Positions 32,229 through 41,200 of a stretch of 64,000 nt of DNA are shown here, in pieces. The notes beneath the pieces are model-generated. The model was not told the origin of the DNA, did not search any database, and saw nothing but the letters and a program-made list of their open reading frames with translations. The position numbers were made by a program, and so were the translations under genes. This DNA is from Frankia sp. AgB1.9. GTDB taxonomy: Bacteria > Actinomycetota > Actinomycetes > Frankiales > Frankiaceae. Every line of letters starts with the position of its first letter. Within the stretch, counting starts at the first letter, position 1. The stretch spans positions 26,020 through 90,019 of the forward strand of contig NZ_JADWYX010000033.1 in assembly GCF_016786355.1 (NCBI RefSeq), in the 5' to 3' direction.

Positions 32229-33578
32229 ATGGCGAACAAGACTCGACGGATCTTCCGAGGCACTCACGAAGCCGAGAACGCCCGGCGGGCGTACGAGGCC
32301 TCGTTGACCGTCCAGCGGCCGCGCGGCCGGGTCGGGGCCGAATGGCTGCGCGAGCTGTGCCTGCGCGCCGGCGCCGACGACGTCGGTTTCGTCGACGTCG
32401 ACCGGGCCGGCCTGGGCGGGGAGTCCGCCAACGCCCGCCGGCTCTTCCCCGCCACCAAGGCACTGATCTGCCTGGTCGGGATCTCCAACCGGGACGCGAT
32501 CCGGTCGACCTCGCGCGCGACGGCGAACAACGCCTGGCACCGCACCGGGGAGAAGCTCGAAGGCGCGGCGGCGACCATCTGCACGCTCCTGGCCGAGGCC
32601 GGTGTCCGCGCGGTGTCGACCAACATCGGCTTCCCGATGGACGTGCAGGCCCCACCCGGCGAGGTCACCTGGGGCATCGCGCAGAAGGTCGTGGCCGTCG
32701 AGGCGGGCATGGGCCATATGGGCATCAACCGCAACGTCATCCATCCGAAGTTCGGGAACTTCCTGCTGCTCGACACGGTCCTGATCGACGCCGAGATCGA
32801 CGCCTACAACCAGCCGCTGGACTACAACCCATGCCTGGGCTGCAATCTCTGTGTCGCGGCCTGCCCGGTCGGGGCGATCAGCAACGTCGGCGAGTTCGAC
32901 TTCTTCGCCTGCCTCGGGCACAACTACCGTGAGTTCCCGTTCAGCGCCGCCGACTGGGTCGAGGCCGTGGCCGCCGGCGACGCGAGCGCCTACCGCGCGA
33001 AGTTCCGGGACGACGAGACCCAGTCGATGCTGCAGTCCCTGGCGTTCGAGCCGGCCTACAAGTCCGCCTACTGCATGGCGGTCTGCCCGGCCGGCGAAGA
33101 CGTGATCGGCCCCTACCTCGCCGACAAGGCGCGCTTTCGCAACGACGTCCTGCTTCCGCTTCGCGGGCGCCCCGAACCGGTCTACGTGCAGTCAGGCACC
33201 CACGCGGAGCTGACGGCCACGCGCAACCCCGTCAAACGGGTGCGTTACCTCGACTTCAAGCCTGACGTCTCGACCGTCGCCAACTTCGCCCTCGGGCTGC
33301 GACACATGTTCACCGCGAACGCCACGCGGCCGGAAAAGCTCCGAGTCGCGTTCCACTTCCCTGACGGGACGCTGCTGGCCAGCCTCGACAAGGGGAAGCT
33401 CACGACGGGGCCGCTCGACAACGCACCCGTCGACGCGACCGTGGTCTGCGACGCGCCTGACTACATCAGGATCCTGCACAGCCCGATCGCGGGCCGTCCC
33501 GAGTACACCGCTCCGAAGAGCTACCTCGTCACCGGCGACCCGGCAGCGCTCCAGGGCCTGCTCGCCTGCCTCGACTGA
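32229..33578 (+). CDS. QueG-like 4Fe-4S reductase fused to an SCP2-like domain
   Basis: This is a 449-residue protein. Residues about 35-300 resemble epoxyqueuosine-reductase/reductive-dehalogenase-type proteins: GADDVGFVDVDRAGL, NNAWHRTGEKLEGAAATICT, AVEAGMGHMGINRNVIHPKF, then a 4Fe-4S cluster CLGCNLCVAACPVGAI and a second Cys set (FFACLGHN, YCMAVCPAGED). The C-terminal 100 residues, PEKLRVAFHFPDGTLLASLD and VDATVVCDAPDYIRILHSPI, look like an SCP2 sterol/lipid-binding fold. It lacks the tRNA-binding HEAT repeats of QueG, so a queuosine role is unlikely. A lipid or halogenated substrate is an inference. Confidence 0.8.
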   Translation: MANKTRRIFRGTHEAENARRAYEASLTVQRPRGRVGAEWLRELCLRAGADDVGFVDVDRAGLGGESANARRLFPATKALICLVGISNRDAIRSTSRATANNAWHRTGEKLEGAAATICTLLAEAGVRAVSTNIGFPMDVQAPPGEVTWGIAQKVVAVEAGMGHMGINRNVIHPKFGNFLLLDTVLIDAEIDAYNQPLDYNPCLGCNLCVAACPVGAISNVGEFDFFACLGHNYREFPFSAADWVEAVAAGDASAYRAKFRDDETQSMLQSLAFEPAYKSAYCMAVCPAGEDVIGPYLADKARFRNDVLLPLRGRPEPVYVQSGTHAELTATRNPVKRVRYLDFKPDVSTVANFALGLRHMFTANATRPEKLRVAFHFPDGTLLASLDKGKLTTGPLDNAPVDATVVCDAPDYIRILHSPIAGRPEYTAPKSYLVTGDPAALQGLLACLD

Positions 33579-33714
33579 CCCGTCGGCCACGACGAGTTGG
33601 ACGACCGGCTCCGCGCCGACCGCCCCGCCTGCGTCTCACGCCCGCGGCCTCGTCCTTCGGCGGTCGTGTTGCGGGTTGCCGGATAGCAAACAGGACTGGT
33701 GAGTCAGGTGCGTT

Positions 33715-34413
33715 ATGGGCAACGATGGCCCGGTGACCGACGACATCGTGGCAGCACCGCCTGCTTCTCCCCTGCTCCTGGCCACCGGCCGGTACGCCGG
33801 TGATCCAGAGGTGGCGGCCAACTGGGATCAGCGGTACGCCGAGCGGGAGCAGCTCTGGAGCGGCCAGGCCAACGGCGCGCTGGTGGCCGAGGTCGCCGGG
33901 CTCACGCCGGGGCGGGTGCTGGACGTCGGCTGCGGCGAGGGCGCGGACGCGGTGTGGCTCGCGGGCCGCGGCTGGGACGTGACCGCCCTCGAGGTCTCGG
34001 GTGTCGCGCTGGCCCGGGCGGCCCGGCACGCGACCGACGCCGGTGTCACCGTGCGCTGGGTGCACGCCGAGCTGGCCCACGCGACGCTGACGCCCGCGTC
34101 CTTCGACCTGGTCTCCGCCCAGTACCCGGCCTTGTCGCGCACGCCTGACGCCGCGGCCGAGCGGGCGTTGCTCGCCGCGGTCGCTCCCGGCGGCGTGCTG
34201 CTGCTCGTGCACCACGCCGGCATGGAGAACCAGCATCGGCACGACGACGGCTTCGACCCGGCCGACTACGTCTGGCCCGCCATGGTCGCCGCCCTCCTCG
34301 ACGAGGACTGGACGGTGGAGCTCCACGAGGAGCGGCCACGCATCGCCCCGGACGGCGGCGCAGGCGCGCATCATGCCGACGACGAGGTTCTCCGCGCCCG
34401 CCGCCTGCGCTGA
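33715..34413 (+). CDS. Class I SAM-dependent methyltransferase (TehB/Methyltransf_25-like)
   Basis: The 232-residue protein contains WDQRYAEREQLWSGQANGAL, a hallmark of small-molecule methyltransferases related to thiopurine/tellurite types. Motif I is RVLDVGCGEGADAVWLAGRG, then VTALEVSGVALARA, FDLVSAQYPAL and AVAPGGVLLLVHHA. The start is ATG 33715 or GTG 33733. It is co-directional with the potassium channel gene 71 bases downstream; no clear functional link is seen. Confidence 0.88.
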   Translation: MGNDGPVTDDIVAAPPASPLLLATGRYAGDPEVAANWDQRYAEREQLWSGQANGALVAEVAGLTPGRVLDVGCGEGADAVWLAGRGWDVTALEVSGVALARAARHATDAGVTVRWVHAELAHATLTPASFDLVSAQYPALSRTPDAAAERALLAAVAPGGVLLLVHHAGMENQHRHDDGFDPADYVWPAMVAALLDEDWTVELHEERPRIAPDGGAGAHHADDEVLRARRLR

Positions 34414-34484
34414 GCCACCGCCGCACGCGGCGAGAGGCAAGATGGCCGGGAGCCAGCGCCCAGACCGACGGGAGGGGGACGAGG

Positions 34485-34967
34485 ATGCAGGTCCTGAAAA
34501 GGATCCTGCGGCGCTACTCGTCCCAACCGCTGTCGGCGCGGCGGGCGATGCGGGTCATGGTCGCCGCCACCACCCTGACGGTCCTGGTCGGCGGGGTCGC
34601 CATCCGGCTCCTTGACGCGCGAAGCTTCCCCAACATCGGGGTTGGCATGTGGTGGGCGCTGCAGACCGTGACGACGGTCGGCTACGGAGACGTGGTGCCG
34701 AGGACGGCGGTGGGCCGGTTCATCGGTTCGCTGATCATGCTGGAGTCGATCGCGTTCCTCGCCATCGTGACTGCCTGGGTCACGTCCAGCTTCGTCCGGC
34801 GCGCTCAGGTCGAACGAGCACCGGCGGCGACCCTCACCCACCTCACGGCCGGCGAGGAACCGCCGAGCCCGGACACCGCCGCCCTGCTCCGAACGATCGA
34901 CGCCCGACTGCGCCGCATCGAGCGTGCCCTCGACGCGGGCGCCGACGAGCCTCCCCCACCCGTCTAA
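34485..34967 (+). CDS. Two-TM potassium channel
   Basis: The 160-residue protein has two transmembrane helices (VMVAATTLTVLVGGVAIRLL and MLESIAFLAIVTAWVTSSFV) around a pore helix and the selectivity filter in WWALQTVTTVGYGDVVPRTA. This is a KcsA/Ion_trans_2-type channel. The C-terminal 50 residues end in a helix DARLRRIERALDAG, which could support tetramerisation. There is no voltage sensor. The ATG at 34485 has GGAGGGGG upstream. Confidence 0.9.
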   Translation: MQVLKRILRRYSSQPLSARRAMRVMVAATTLTVLVGGVAIRLLDARSFPNIGVGMWWALQTVTTVGYGDVVPRTAVGRFIGSLIMLESIAFLAIVTAWVTSSFVRRAQVERAPAATLTHLTAGEEPPSPDTAALLRTIDARLRRIERALDAGADEPPPPV

Positions 34968-35020
34968 CCGGGCCAGCCGGCTGTCCGAGCTCCGGCGTGG
35001 GACGTCACCGGCTCCACCGA

Positions 35021-35070
35021 GTCCCGCCTCAGGTCGTCCGTGCGCACCTTTGGACGACCTGAGGTGGGAC
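35021..35070. terminator. Strong 19-base stem-loop between convergent genes
   Basis: GTCCCGCCTCAGGTCGTCC (35021-35039) pairs with GGACGACCTGAGGTGGGAC (35052-35070) at 18 of 19 positions around a 12-base loop. It lies between the potassium channel (stop 34967) and the oxidase gene (stop 35111) and can end transcripts from either side. Confidence 0.7.
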
Positions 35071-35110
35071 TGGGCCTCTCCGCGTGGCCTGCCTCGTCGA
35101 GCCGGATTGG

Positions 35111-36757
35111 TTAGAAGACGGGTCCGATGTCCTGGGTGACGATTCGGGCCATGCTGTGTTCGGCGAGGGCGGCGATGGTCATGGAGGGGTTGCAGGCGCC
35201 GGTGGAGCCGGGGATGCGGGCGCCGTCGAGGACGTAGAGGCCGCGTTGGCCCAGGACACGGCCGTAGAGGTCGACCGCCGAGCCCATCGGGACGCCGCCC
35301 AACGCGTGCCAGGTCGAGTTCTGGCTGGCATTGGTGTCGATCATGCTGCCGCCGCCGGCCTTGGCGAGGTTGTTCACCTTCGTGGCGATCAGCGACTGGA
35401 GGGCGGAGTCGGCACCGGTCGGCCAGGTCAGGACGGCGTCGTCCGTCGTCGCGTCGTAGGCCCAGGTTCCCGCTCCGGGGACGATGCCGAAGCCGACGAC
35501 GGTCATCACGCGCTGGCCCTGGAGGGCGGCGGGCGGCGCGCCCGCATGGATGATTTTCAACGGGATCGGGCTGAGCGGGTCGCTTCCACCGACGCAGGCG
35601 GGGCCACCCTGGACGCTGCCCGGGTCCTGCGACATCCCGATCCACTCGTAGATGCGGTCGCCGTTGTTGCCCCACTGGGTGCCGATCGCGGCGGGCAGGT
35701 TCGGGATGAGTTGCTTGCCCTTGGCCTTGACGAGCAGCCGGGTCGTGCCCGGCGAGCCGGCGTTGAGGAACACGGCGTTCGCGGTGATCGTCTTGTGTTC
35801 CTGGACGTTGCCGGCGGTGTCGATGCGGTCGACGGACAGCGTCCACTTGCCAGCGGTCAGGGCGATGTCACGGACGATGTGCAGCGTCTGGACCGTCACC
35901 TTGCCGGTGGCCTCGGCGGCGGCGAGGTAGGTGACGTCGATCGAGTGTTTCCCGCCGTTGTTGACGCCGAAGGCGATGTCGCTGTTGGTGTAGGCCGCGT
36001 TGTACGTCCCGGCCAGCTCACCGCGCACGAAGCTCCAGTCGATCGGGAGCGGCACCTTGAAGTACTGCAGGCCGGCCTGCGGGGCGAAGTTCTGGAAGAT
36101 CCTGGAGGAGGCGTACGGGCTGGTGGCGAGGATGTCGGCGGGGATGGTGGAGACCCCGAGCATCGACGCGACCGTCGGGTACCACTTCGAGTTCAGCTCG
36201 CTGTAGAGACCGGCCGCCAGCGGCATCGACCGCACGAACTCGGTCAGGCTCGGTTGCAGCGTCATCCCGTGGTACATGATCGATCCGCCGCCGACGCAGG
36301 CCCCGCAGTTGACGGTCATGTTGTTGCCGTTGATGACCTCGAGAACGCCCGTGTAGGGCGCCCAGAGCGGGACGGCCGGAGCGCCCGGCAGGGGTGCGTA
36401 CGGCGACAGCCACGCCGACCGGTTGTCGAGGTTGGCCAGCGTCGCGAAGGTGTTCGAGTTCGGCCCGGTCGGCCACCGCAGGCCCCGCTCCAGCACCAAC
36501 GTCGGGACGCCGGCCTGGCCGAGCCGCAGCGCCGTCACCCCACCGCCGAACCCCGTCCCGACCACTACGGCCCTGGCGGTCACCTGCGTCGTCGGCACCG
36601 TCGCCGCGCGCGCCGGCGTCGCGCTGCCCACCAGCCCGCCGAACGCGGCCACACCGGCGCCCGCCGCGGCCCCACCGATGAACTTCCGGCGGTTGAAGCC
36701 GCCCGGTGCCGCGGGCTCGGCCGGCTCGGATAACTCCGGAGTTACCTCATCGGACAT
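35111..36757 (-). CDS. Tat-exported GMC oxidoreductase, cholesterol-oxidase-like
   Basis: This is a 548-residue protein. The N-terminus has a Tat signal: FNRRKFIGGAAAGAGVAAFG, with ATPARA as cleavage region. The FAD-binding motif is RAVVVGTGFGGGVTALRLG, and NGNNMTVNCGACVGGGSIMY is typical of class I cholesterol oxidases. The C-terminal GMC signature contains NSTWHALGGVPMGSAVDLYG (active-site His) and GLYVLDGARIPGSTGACNPS. The likely reaction is oxidation of a 3-beta-hydroxysterol or related alcohol to ketone with H2O2 release. The natural substrate in this organism is not known. GGGAGG lies before the ATG. Confidence 0.92.
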   Translation of the reverse strand: MSDEVTPELSEPAEPAAPGGFNRRKFIGGAAAGAGVAAFGGLVGSATPARAATVPTTQVTARAVVVGTGFGGGVTALRLGQAGVPTLVLERGLRWPTGPNSNTFATLANLDNRSAWLSPYAPLPGAPAVPLWAPYTGVLEVINGNNMTVNCGACVGGGSIMYHGMTLQPSLTEFVRSMPLAAGLYSELNSKWYPTVASMLGVSTIPADILATSPYASSRIFQNFAPQAGLQYFKVPLPIDWSFVRGELAGTYNAAYTNSDIAFGVNNGGKHSIDVTYLAAAEATGKVTVQTLHIVRDIALTAGKWTLSVDRIDTAGNVQEHKTITANAVFLNAGSPGTTRLLVKAKGKQLIPNLPAAIGTQWGNNGDRIYEWIGMSQDPGSVQGGPACVGGSDPLSPIPLKIIHAGAPPAALQGQRVMTVVGFGIVPGAGTWAYDATTDDAVLTWPTGADSALQSLIATKVNNLAKAGGGSMIDTNASQNSTWHALGGVPMGSAVDLYGRVLGQRGLYVLDGARIPGSTGACNPSMTIAALAEHSMARIVTQDIGPVF

Positions 36758-38244
36758 GCTCTGCCTCCCACTCTCGTGCGTGGCGGTGTTCAGGTTCGCT
36801 GGGCCGGCACCATGCGCGCGGGTCCGTGCCACGAAGCGCGCGAAGTCCCGGACGGCGGCCGAAGACGAGTCGTGCGCGGCGGTCCACCCGCGTTCCGCGC
36901 ATCCGAGAAGCACCTGAGCCGTCGGACTACCCGACGGTGCGCTCATCGGCGTTGATGCCTGGAGGCGCGCCCGAGCGCGTCGGCTCCGGCGACCGGCACG
37001 GCCAATTCCAGCCGGTGCGTCAGCCACCTGGCAGAGCGAACGTCTACGGCGCTTCCGACAAGACTGTCGGGCACCAGGGTCCCGTGTTCCTTTTTCGGTC
37101 CGGGACGTGGCGCGGCCGTCCGGCGTGAGGTGTGCCCAGCGACCTTCCGCCGTTATGGATAACACCCCTCCGACGACACGGTCAAGAGATGCGGACGCCG
37201 GTGGAAGCGCCCTTGTCGGACGCGTGGAGTGCCCAATGAGAATGTCGACGAGTCCACTATGTGAAAGCGATTATTTTCTTGCGGTCGCTCAGATCCTGGG
37301 CGTTCGCCCAGCCTGAGCGAACGCCCAAACATTGGGCGCCCGCCCAGCCCGCACACTCGTCAGGAGTCTGTGCATTCGCCCAAAATTAATGAGTGCCCAC
37401 TCATATTTCGGCGGACACACCAGGACAAGAGGGACGTCAGCGAGGGGCGCCCGCCAGCCCGACAGCGACAGCGACCTGGGACTGGAGTTGAGCGCCCAGC
37501 CCAGATCCGCGCTGGTAGCGGCAGTGCGGCGCGCCACGTGGGAACCAAAGGCGAGGAGTCAACTTCAGAAGGTGATCGATCGCCGGCCCGTTGGGCGCGA
37601 TCATCCGGCCCGCCCATGAGCGCTACGTCAGTAAGCACTTACTTGCGCCGGGATGCCCCTTCCCATACTGTCTGTCCTCACCGGGGGAAACGGTTGGCGG
37701 TGAGAGGTTTCGAGGGTCAGGAACTACGACGGCCACGGCGGGTTGTTTCCAGGAAGATTTCTGGGGCAGGCGCCTTTCACGTCGGATGGTCTATGACTCG
37801 CGGTGCCTACGTCGGGCCAGTCAACGCATTCGGCGCAGACACGGGGTGGCGTCTGGCGCCCACTAACTGACGCGGTTCGTCGGTCTTCTTGGCACTGATA
37901 ACTTCATGACGCGATCCCGCCGCCAGAGCGATGTCTACTGGCGCGGGCGATCCGCGATTCGGGTTTTGTGGGCTGGCGCCCCACCCGTGAGTCCGCCGCC
38001 GCGACGGCGGATGACAGCACGCCGCGATCCGCGACATCAATCAATCACCTCGATCGACGTTCAGGTGGCGAGCACCGCGCCGGATGCCGCGCCCACCTCG
38101 GGCTGCCCGCGCATCCCTGATCTCCCGTCCGGCGCCCGCGTCGATGCGGCCGGTCGAGAACTCGATGACCTGCCGGATCGCCGCTGCCATCGCTCGTTTC
38201 CAGCCGGCACGACCGGCCCCCATGGACACCTCGGGAAGTGATCT
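36758..38244. other. 1.5 kb region without a convincing gene
   Basis: Frames of up to about 166 residues exist here, but none shows a family motif or the strong third-position G/C bias of the neighbours, and G/C content drops locally (37250-37420). The region separates the divergent cholesterol-oxidase-like gene and the lipid synthase. It holds a hairpin CCGTCGG-N5-CCGACGG (36919-36937), a hairpin CTCACCG-N14-CGGTGAG (37678-37705) and several palindromes with a 2-base centre (listed separately). It may be a long regulatory region or decayed genes. Confidence 0.6.
37296..37404. promoter_or_regulatory. Cluster of three palindromes with 2-base centres
   Basis: CTGGGCG-TT-CGCCCAG (37296-37311), TGGGCG-CC-CGCCCA (37333-37346) and ATGAGTG-CC-CACTCAT (37389-37404) share the same architecture. 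Additional CGCCCA half-sites are at 37322 and 37377. AGTAAG-CA-CTTACT (37631-37644) is a fourth of the same form. They may be operators for the synthase cluster or for an unseen regulator. Confidence 0.45.
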
Positions 38245-41200
38245 GTGAAGGACAGCACCACGCGGGACGCGGCCGTCGAGGTCGACGCGCAGGCAAGGCC
38301 GCGCCGCCCAGCCGGACGGCGCGACGAGGTCATCGGGGTGAGCCCGCTGGGTGAGCCGGACCCCCGGCTGGTCGCGGCGATCAGCGGCGCCGGCGCCCTC
38401 GGCGTACTGGATCTGGGGGCGGACCCCGCGAACGTCGCGCCGGCGCTGCGCCGCACGGCGCGGCTCACCCGGTCGCCGTTCGGCGTGCGCGTCTCGCACC
38501 TGGACGCGGTGGACCCCGACGAGCTGGCCCGCCACCGCGCCGACGTCGACACCGTCCTGCTCGCCGGTGCCACGCTGGCGCGGGGTGCCGCCCGCCGAAT
38601 CCTGGACGCCCTGCCCGACGCCCGCGTGCTGGCCGAGGTGACCAGCGCGGCCGAGGCCGCGCTCGCCGTCGCCGCCGGCGCCGACGGCCTGCTGGCCCGG
38701 GGCGCCGAGACCGGCGGACGGGTCGGCGAGCTCAGCTCGTTCGTCCTGCTGCAGCGGTTGCTCGCCGACGACGGGCAGCGCGCCGACGACGGGGCCGTCG
38801 TCCCTGTCTGGTGCTGGGGCGGGATCGGCGTGCACACGGCGGTCGCCGCGGTGACGGGCGGCGCCGCCGGAGTCGTTCTCGACGTCCAGCTCGGCCTGCT
38901 CCCCGAGGCCACCGTGACCGAGGCGACCGGCGCGACGCTGCGGCGGCTGGACGGCTCGGAGACGGTGGTGGCCAGCGGATATCGGGTCTACCAGTCCCCG
39001 GCCACGCGCCGGGCGGGCGAGGACGTCGAGGCCTGGCCGGCGGCGGCGGTCGCCGCAGCGTTGGGCGCCACCGCGTTGGGCGCGCGGGATCCCGAGCGTC
39101 AGTTGCTCCCCGTCGGACAGGACGCCTTTCTCGCCGCCGGGTTCGCCGCTCGGTTCGGGACCACGGCGCGCGCGGTGCAGGCGATCCGCGCCGCTCTGGA
39201 CGCCGCGGCGGACCCGGCGGTGCTCGCGGCCGCCGACGCCCTGCTCGCCGACGACTCGGCCTTGTGCGCCTCGTGGGGAACCACGCGGCCGATCGCGCAG
39301 GGACCGATGACGCGGGTCAGTGACCAGGCCGGCTTCGCGCGCGGTGTCGCCGACGACGGCGCGCTGCCGTTTCTCGCGCTGGCCCTGGCCGACGCGGCGC
39401 AGTCCCGGAAGCTGATGGTCGAGACCCGGGACCTGGTGGGTGAGCGACCGTGGGGCGTCGGCCTGCTCGGCTTCGCCCCTGAGGAACTTCGCGCCGCCCA
39501 ACTGGCGGTCGTGCGCGAGATCCGACCGTCCTGCGTGATCGTCGCCGGTGGCCGGCCCTCGCAGGCGGCGGACCTCGAACGGGTCGGCATCCCGACGTTC
39601 CTGCACGTGCCGTCGCCGACGTTGCTGCGCCAGTTTCTCGACGCCGGTGCCCGGCGATTCGTCTTCGAGGGCTCCGAATGCGGTGGCCACACCGGCCCGC
39701 GCGCGAGTTTCCCGCTGTGGGAGGCGCAGCTCGACGTGCTGCTCGACCACCTTGCCAGGACCACACAGGGCACCTCCGCCGACGGAGACGGGGATGGCCC
39801 ATCGGGCGCCGGCGGTCTCCAGGTCCTTTTCGCCGGTGGCGTGCACGATGCCCGCTCGGCGGCGATGGTCGCGGCGTTGGCGAGCCCACTGGCCGCTCGC
39901 GGCGTCGGCGTCGGCCTGTTGATGGGGACCGCCTACCTGTTCACCCGCGAGGCCGTCGAGCACGGCGCCATTCAGGAGGAGTTCCAGCGCCAGGCGGTCG
40001 CCGCCGACCAGACAGCCCTGCTCCAGACCGCGCCGGGGCACGTCACCCGCTGCCTGGCGAGCCCCTTCGTCGACCGGTTCCATGCCGCCCGCGACGACCT
40101 GCGCGCCCGTGGCGTCCCCGACGAGCAGGCCTGGGAGACGCTCGAACAGCTCAACGTCGGCCGCCTGCGCGTGGCCAGCAAGGGGCTGGAACGACGTGGG
40201 GACGAGCTGACCGCGGTCGACCAGGAACGACAGCGTGCCGAGGGCCTGTTCATGGCCGGCCAGGTCGCCGTGCTGCGCTCGGCGACCACGACGGTCCGCC
40301 AGCTGCATGACAGCGTCACCGAGGACGCGCGCCGTCACCTGCGCGACCAGCCCCAGCGGCGAAGCGACGGCGACGGCCCGCGCGCCACCCCGCCCGCGGC
40401 GGAGACCACGCCGCTGGACATCGCCGTCGTCGGCATGGCGTGCGTGCTGCCCGGTGCCTCGGACCTGGCCACCTTCTGGGCCAACGTCGTCGCCGGCCGG
40501 GACGCCATCTCGCCGGTGCCGCCCGAGCGCTGGGACGTCGGCGTCTACGCCGAGGACGGCAGCGGCCCGACCGGGGAGAAGTCCCGCTCGACGTGGGGCG
40601 GCTTCCTGGACCGCATCCCGTTCGACCCGCTGCGCTATGGCATCCCGCCGGCCGCGCTGTCCAGCATCGAACCGGTCCAGGCACTCGCGCTCGAAACGGC
40701 CCGACGCGCGCTGGAGGACGCCCGTCTCGCCCCCGACCGCGTCGACCACAGCCGCACCGGCGTGGTCTTCGGCACCGAACCGAACAGCGACCTGTCCGCC
40801 GCGATCACCCTGCGGGCGCTGCTGCCGGCCTACTACGGCCAGGTGCCGCCTGAGCTGGACGACGTGCTGCCCCGGATCACGCCCGAGACCTTCACCGGGA
40901 TTCTCGGCAACATCGTCGCCAGCCGGATCTCCAACCGGCTCGACCTCGGTGGGCCGGCCTATGTCGTGGACGCGGCCTGCGCCTCGTCGCTGGCCGCGTT
41001 GGACCTGGCGTGCAAGGAGCTGCGGTTCGGCAGCGCCGACGTGATGCTCTGCGGCGGGGCCGACCTGCACAACGGCGTCCTGGACTACCTGCTCTTCTCC
41101 TCGGTCGGCGCACTGTCGCCGACCGGGCGGGCCCGTCCCTTCGCCGCCGACGCGGACGGGACGACCCTCGGCGAGGGCGTCGCCTGCGTCGTCCTCAAAC

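Noticed and set aside
37370..37870. Open frames of 91 to 166 residues in the gap before the synthase
   Set aside because: They have no family motif, weak third-position bias and no good ribosome-binding site; they overlap each other in several frames.
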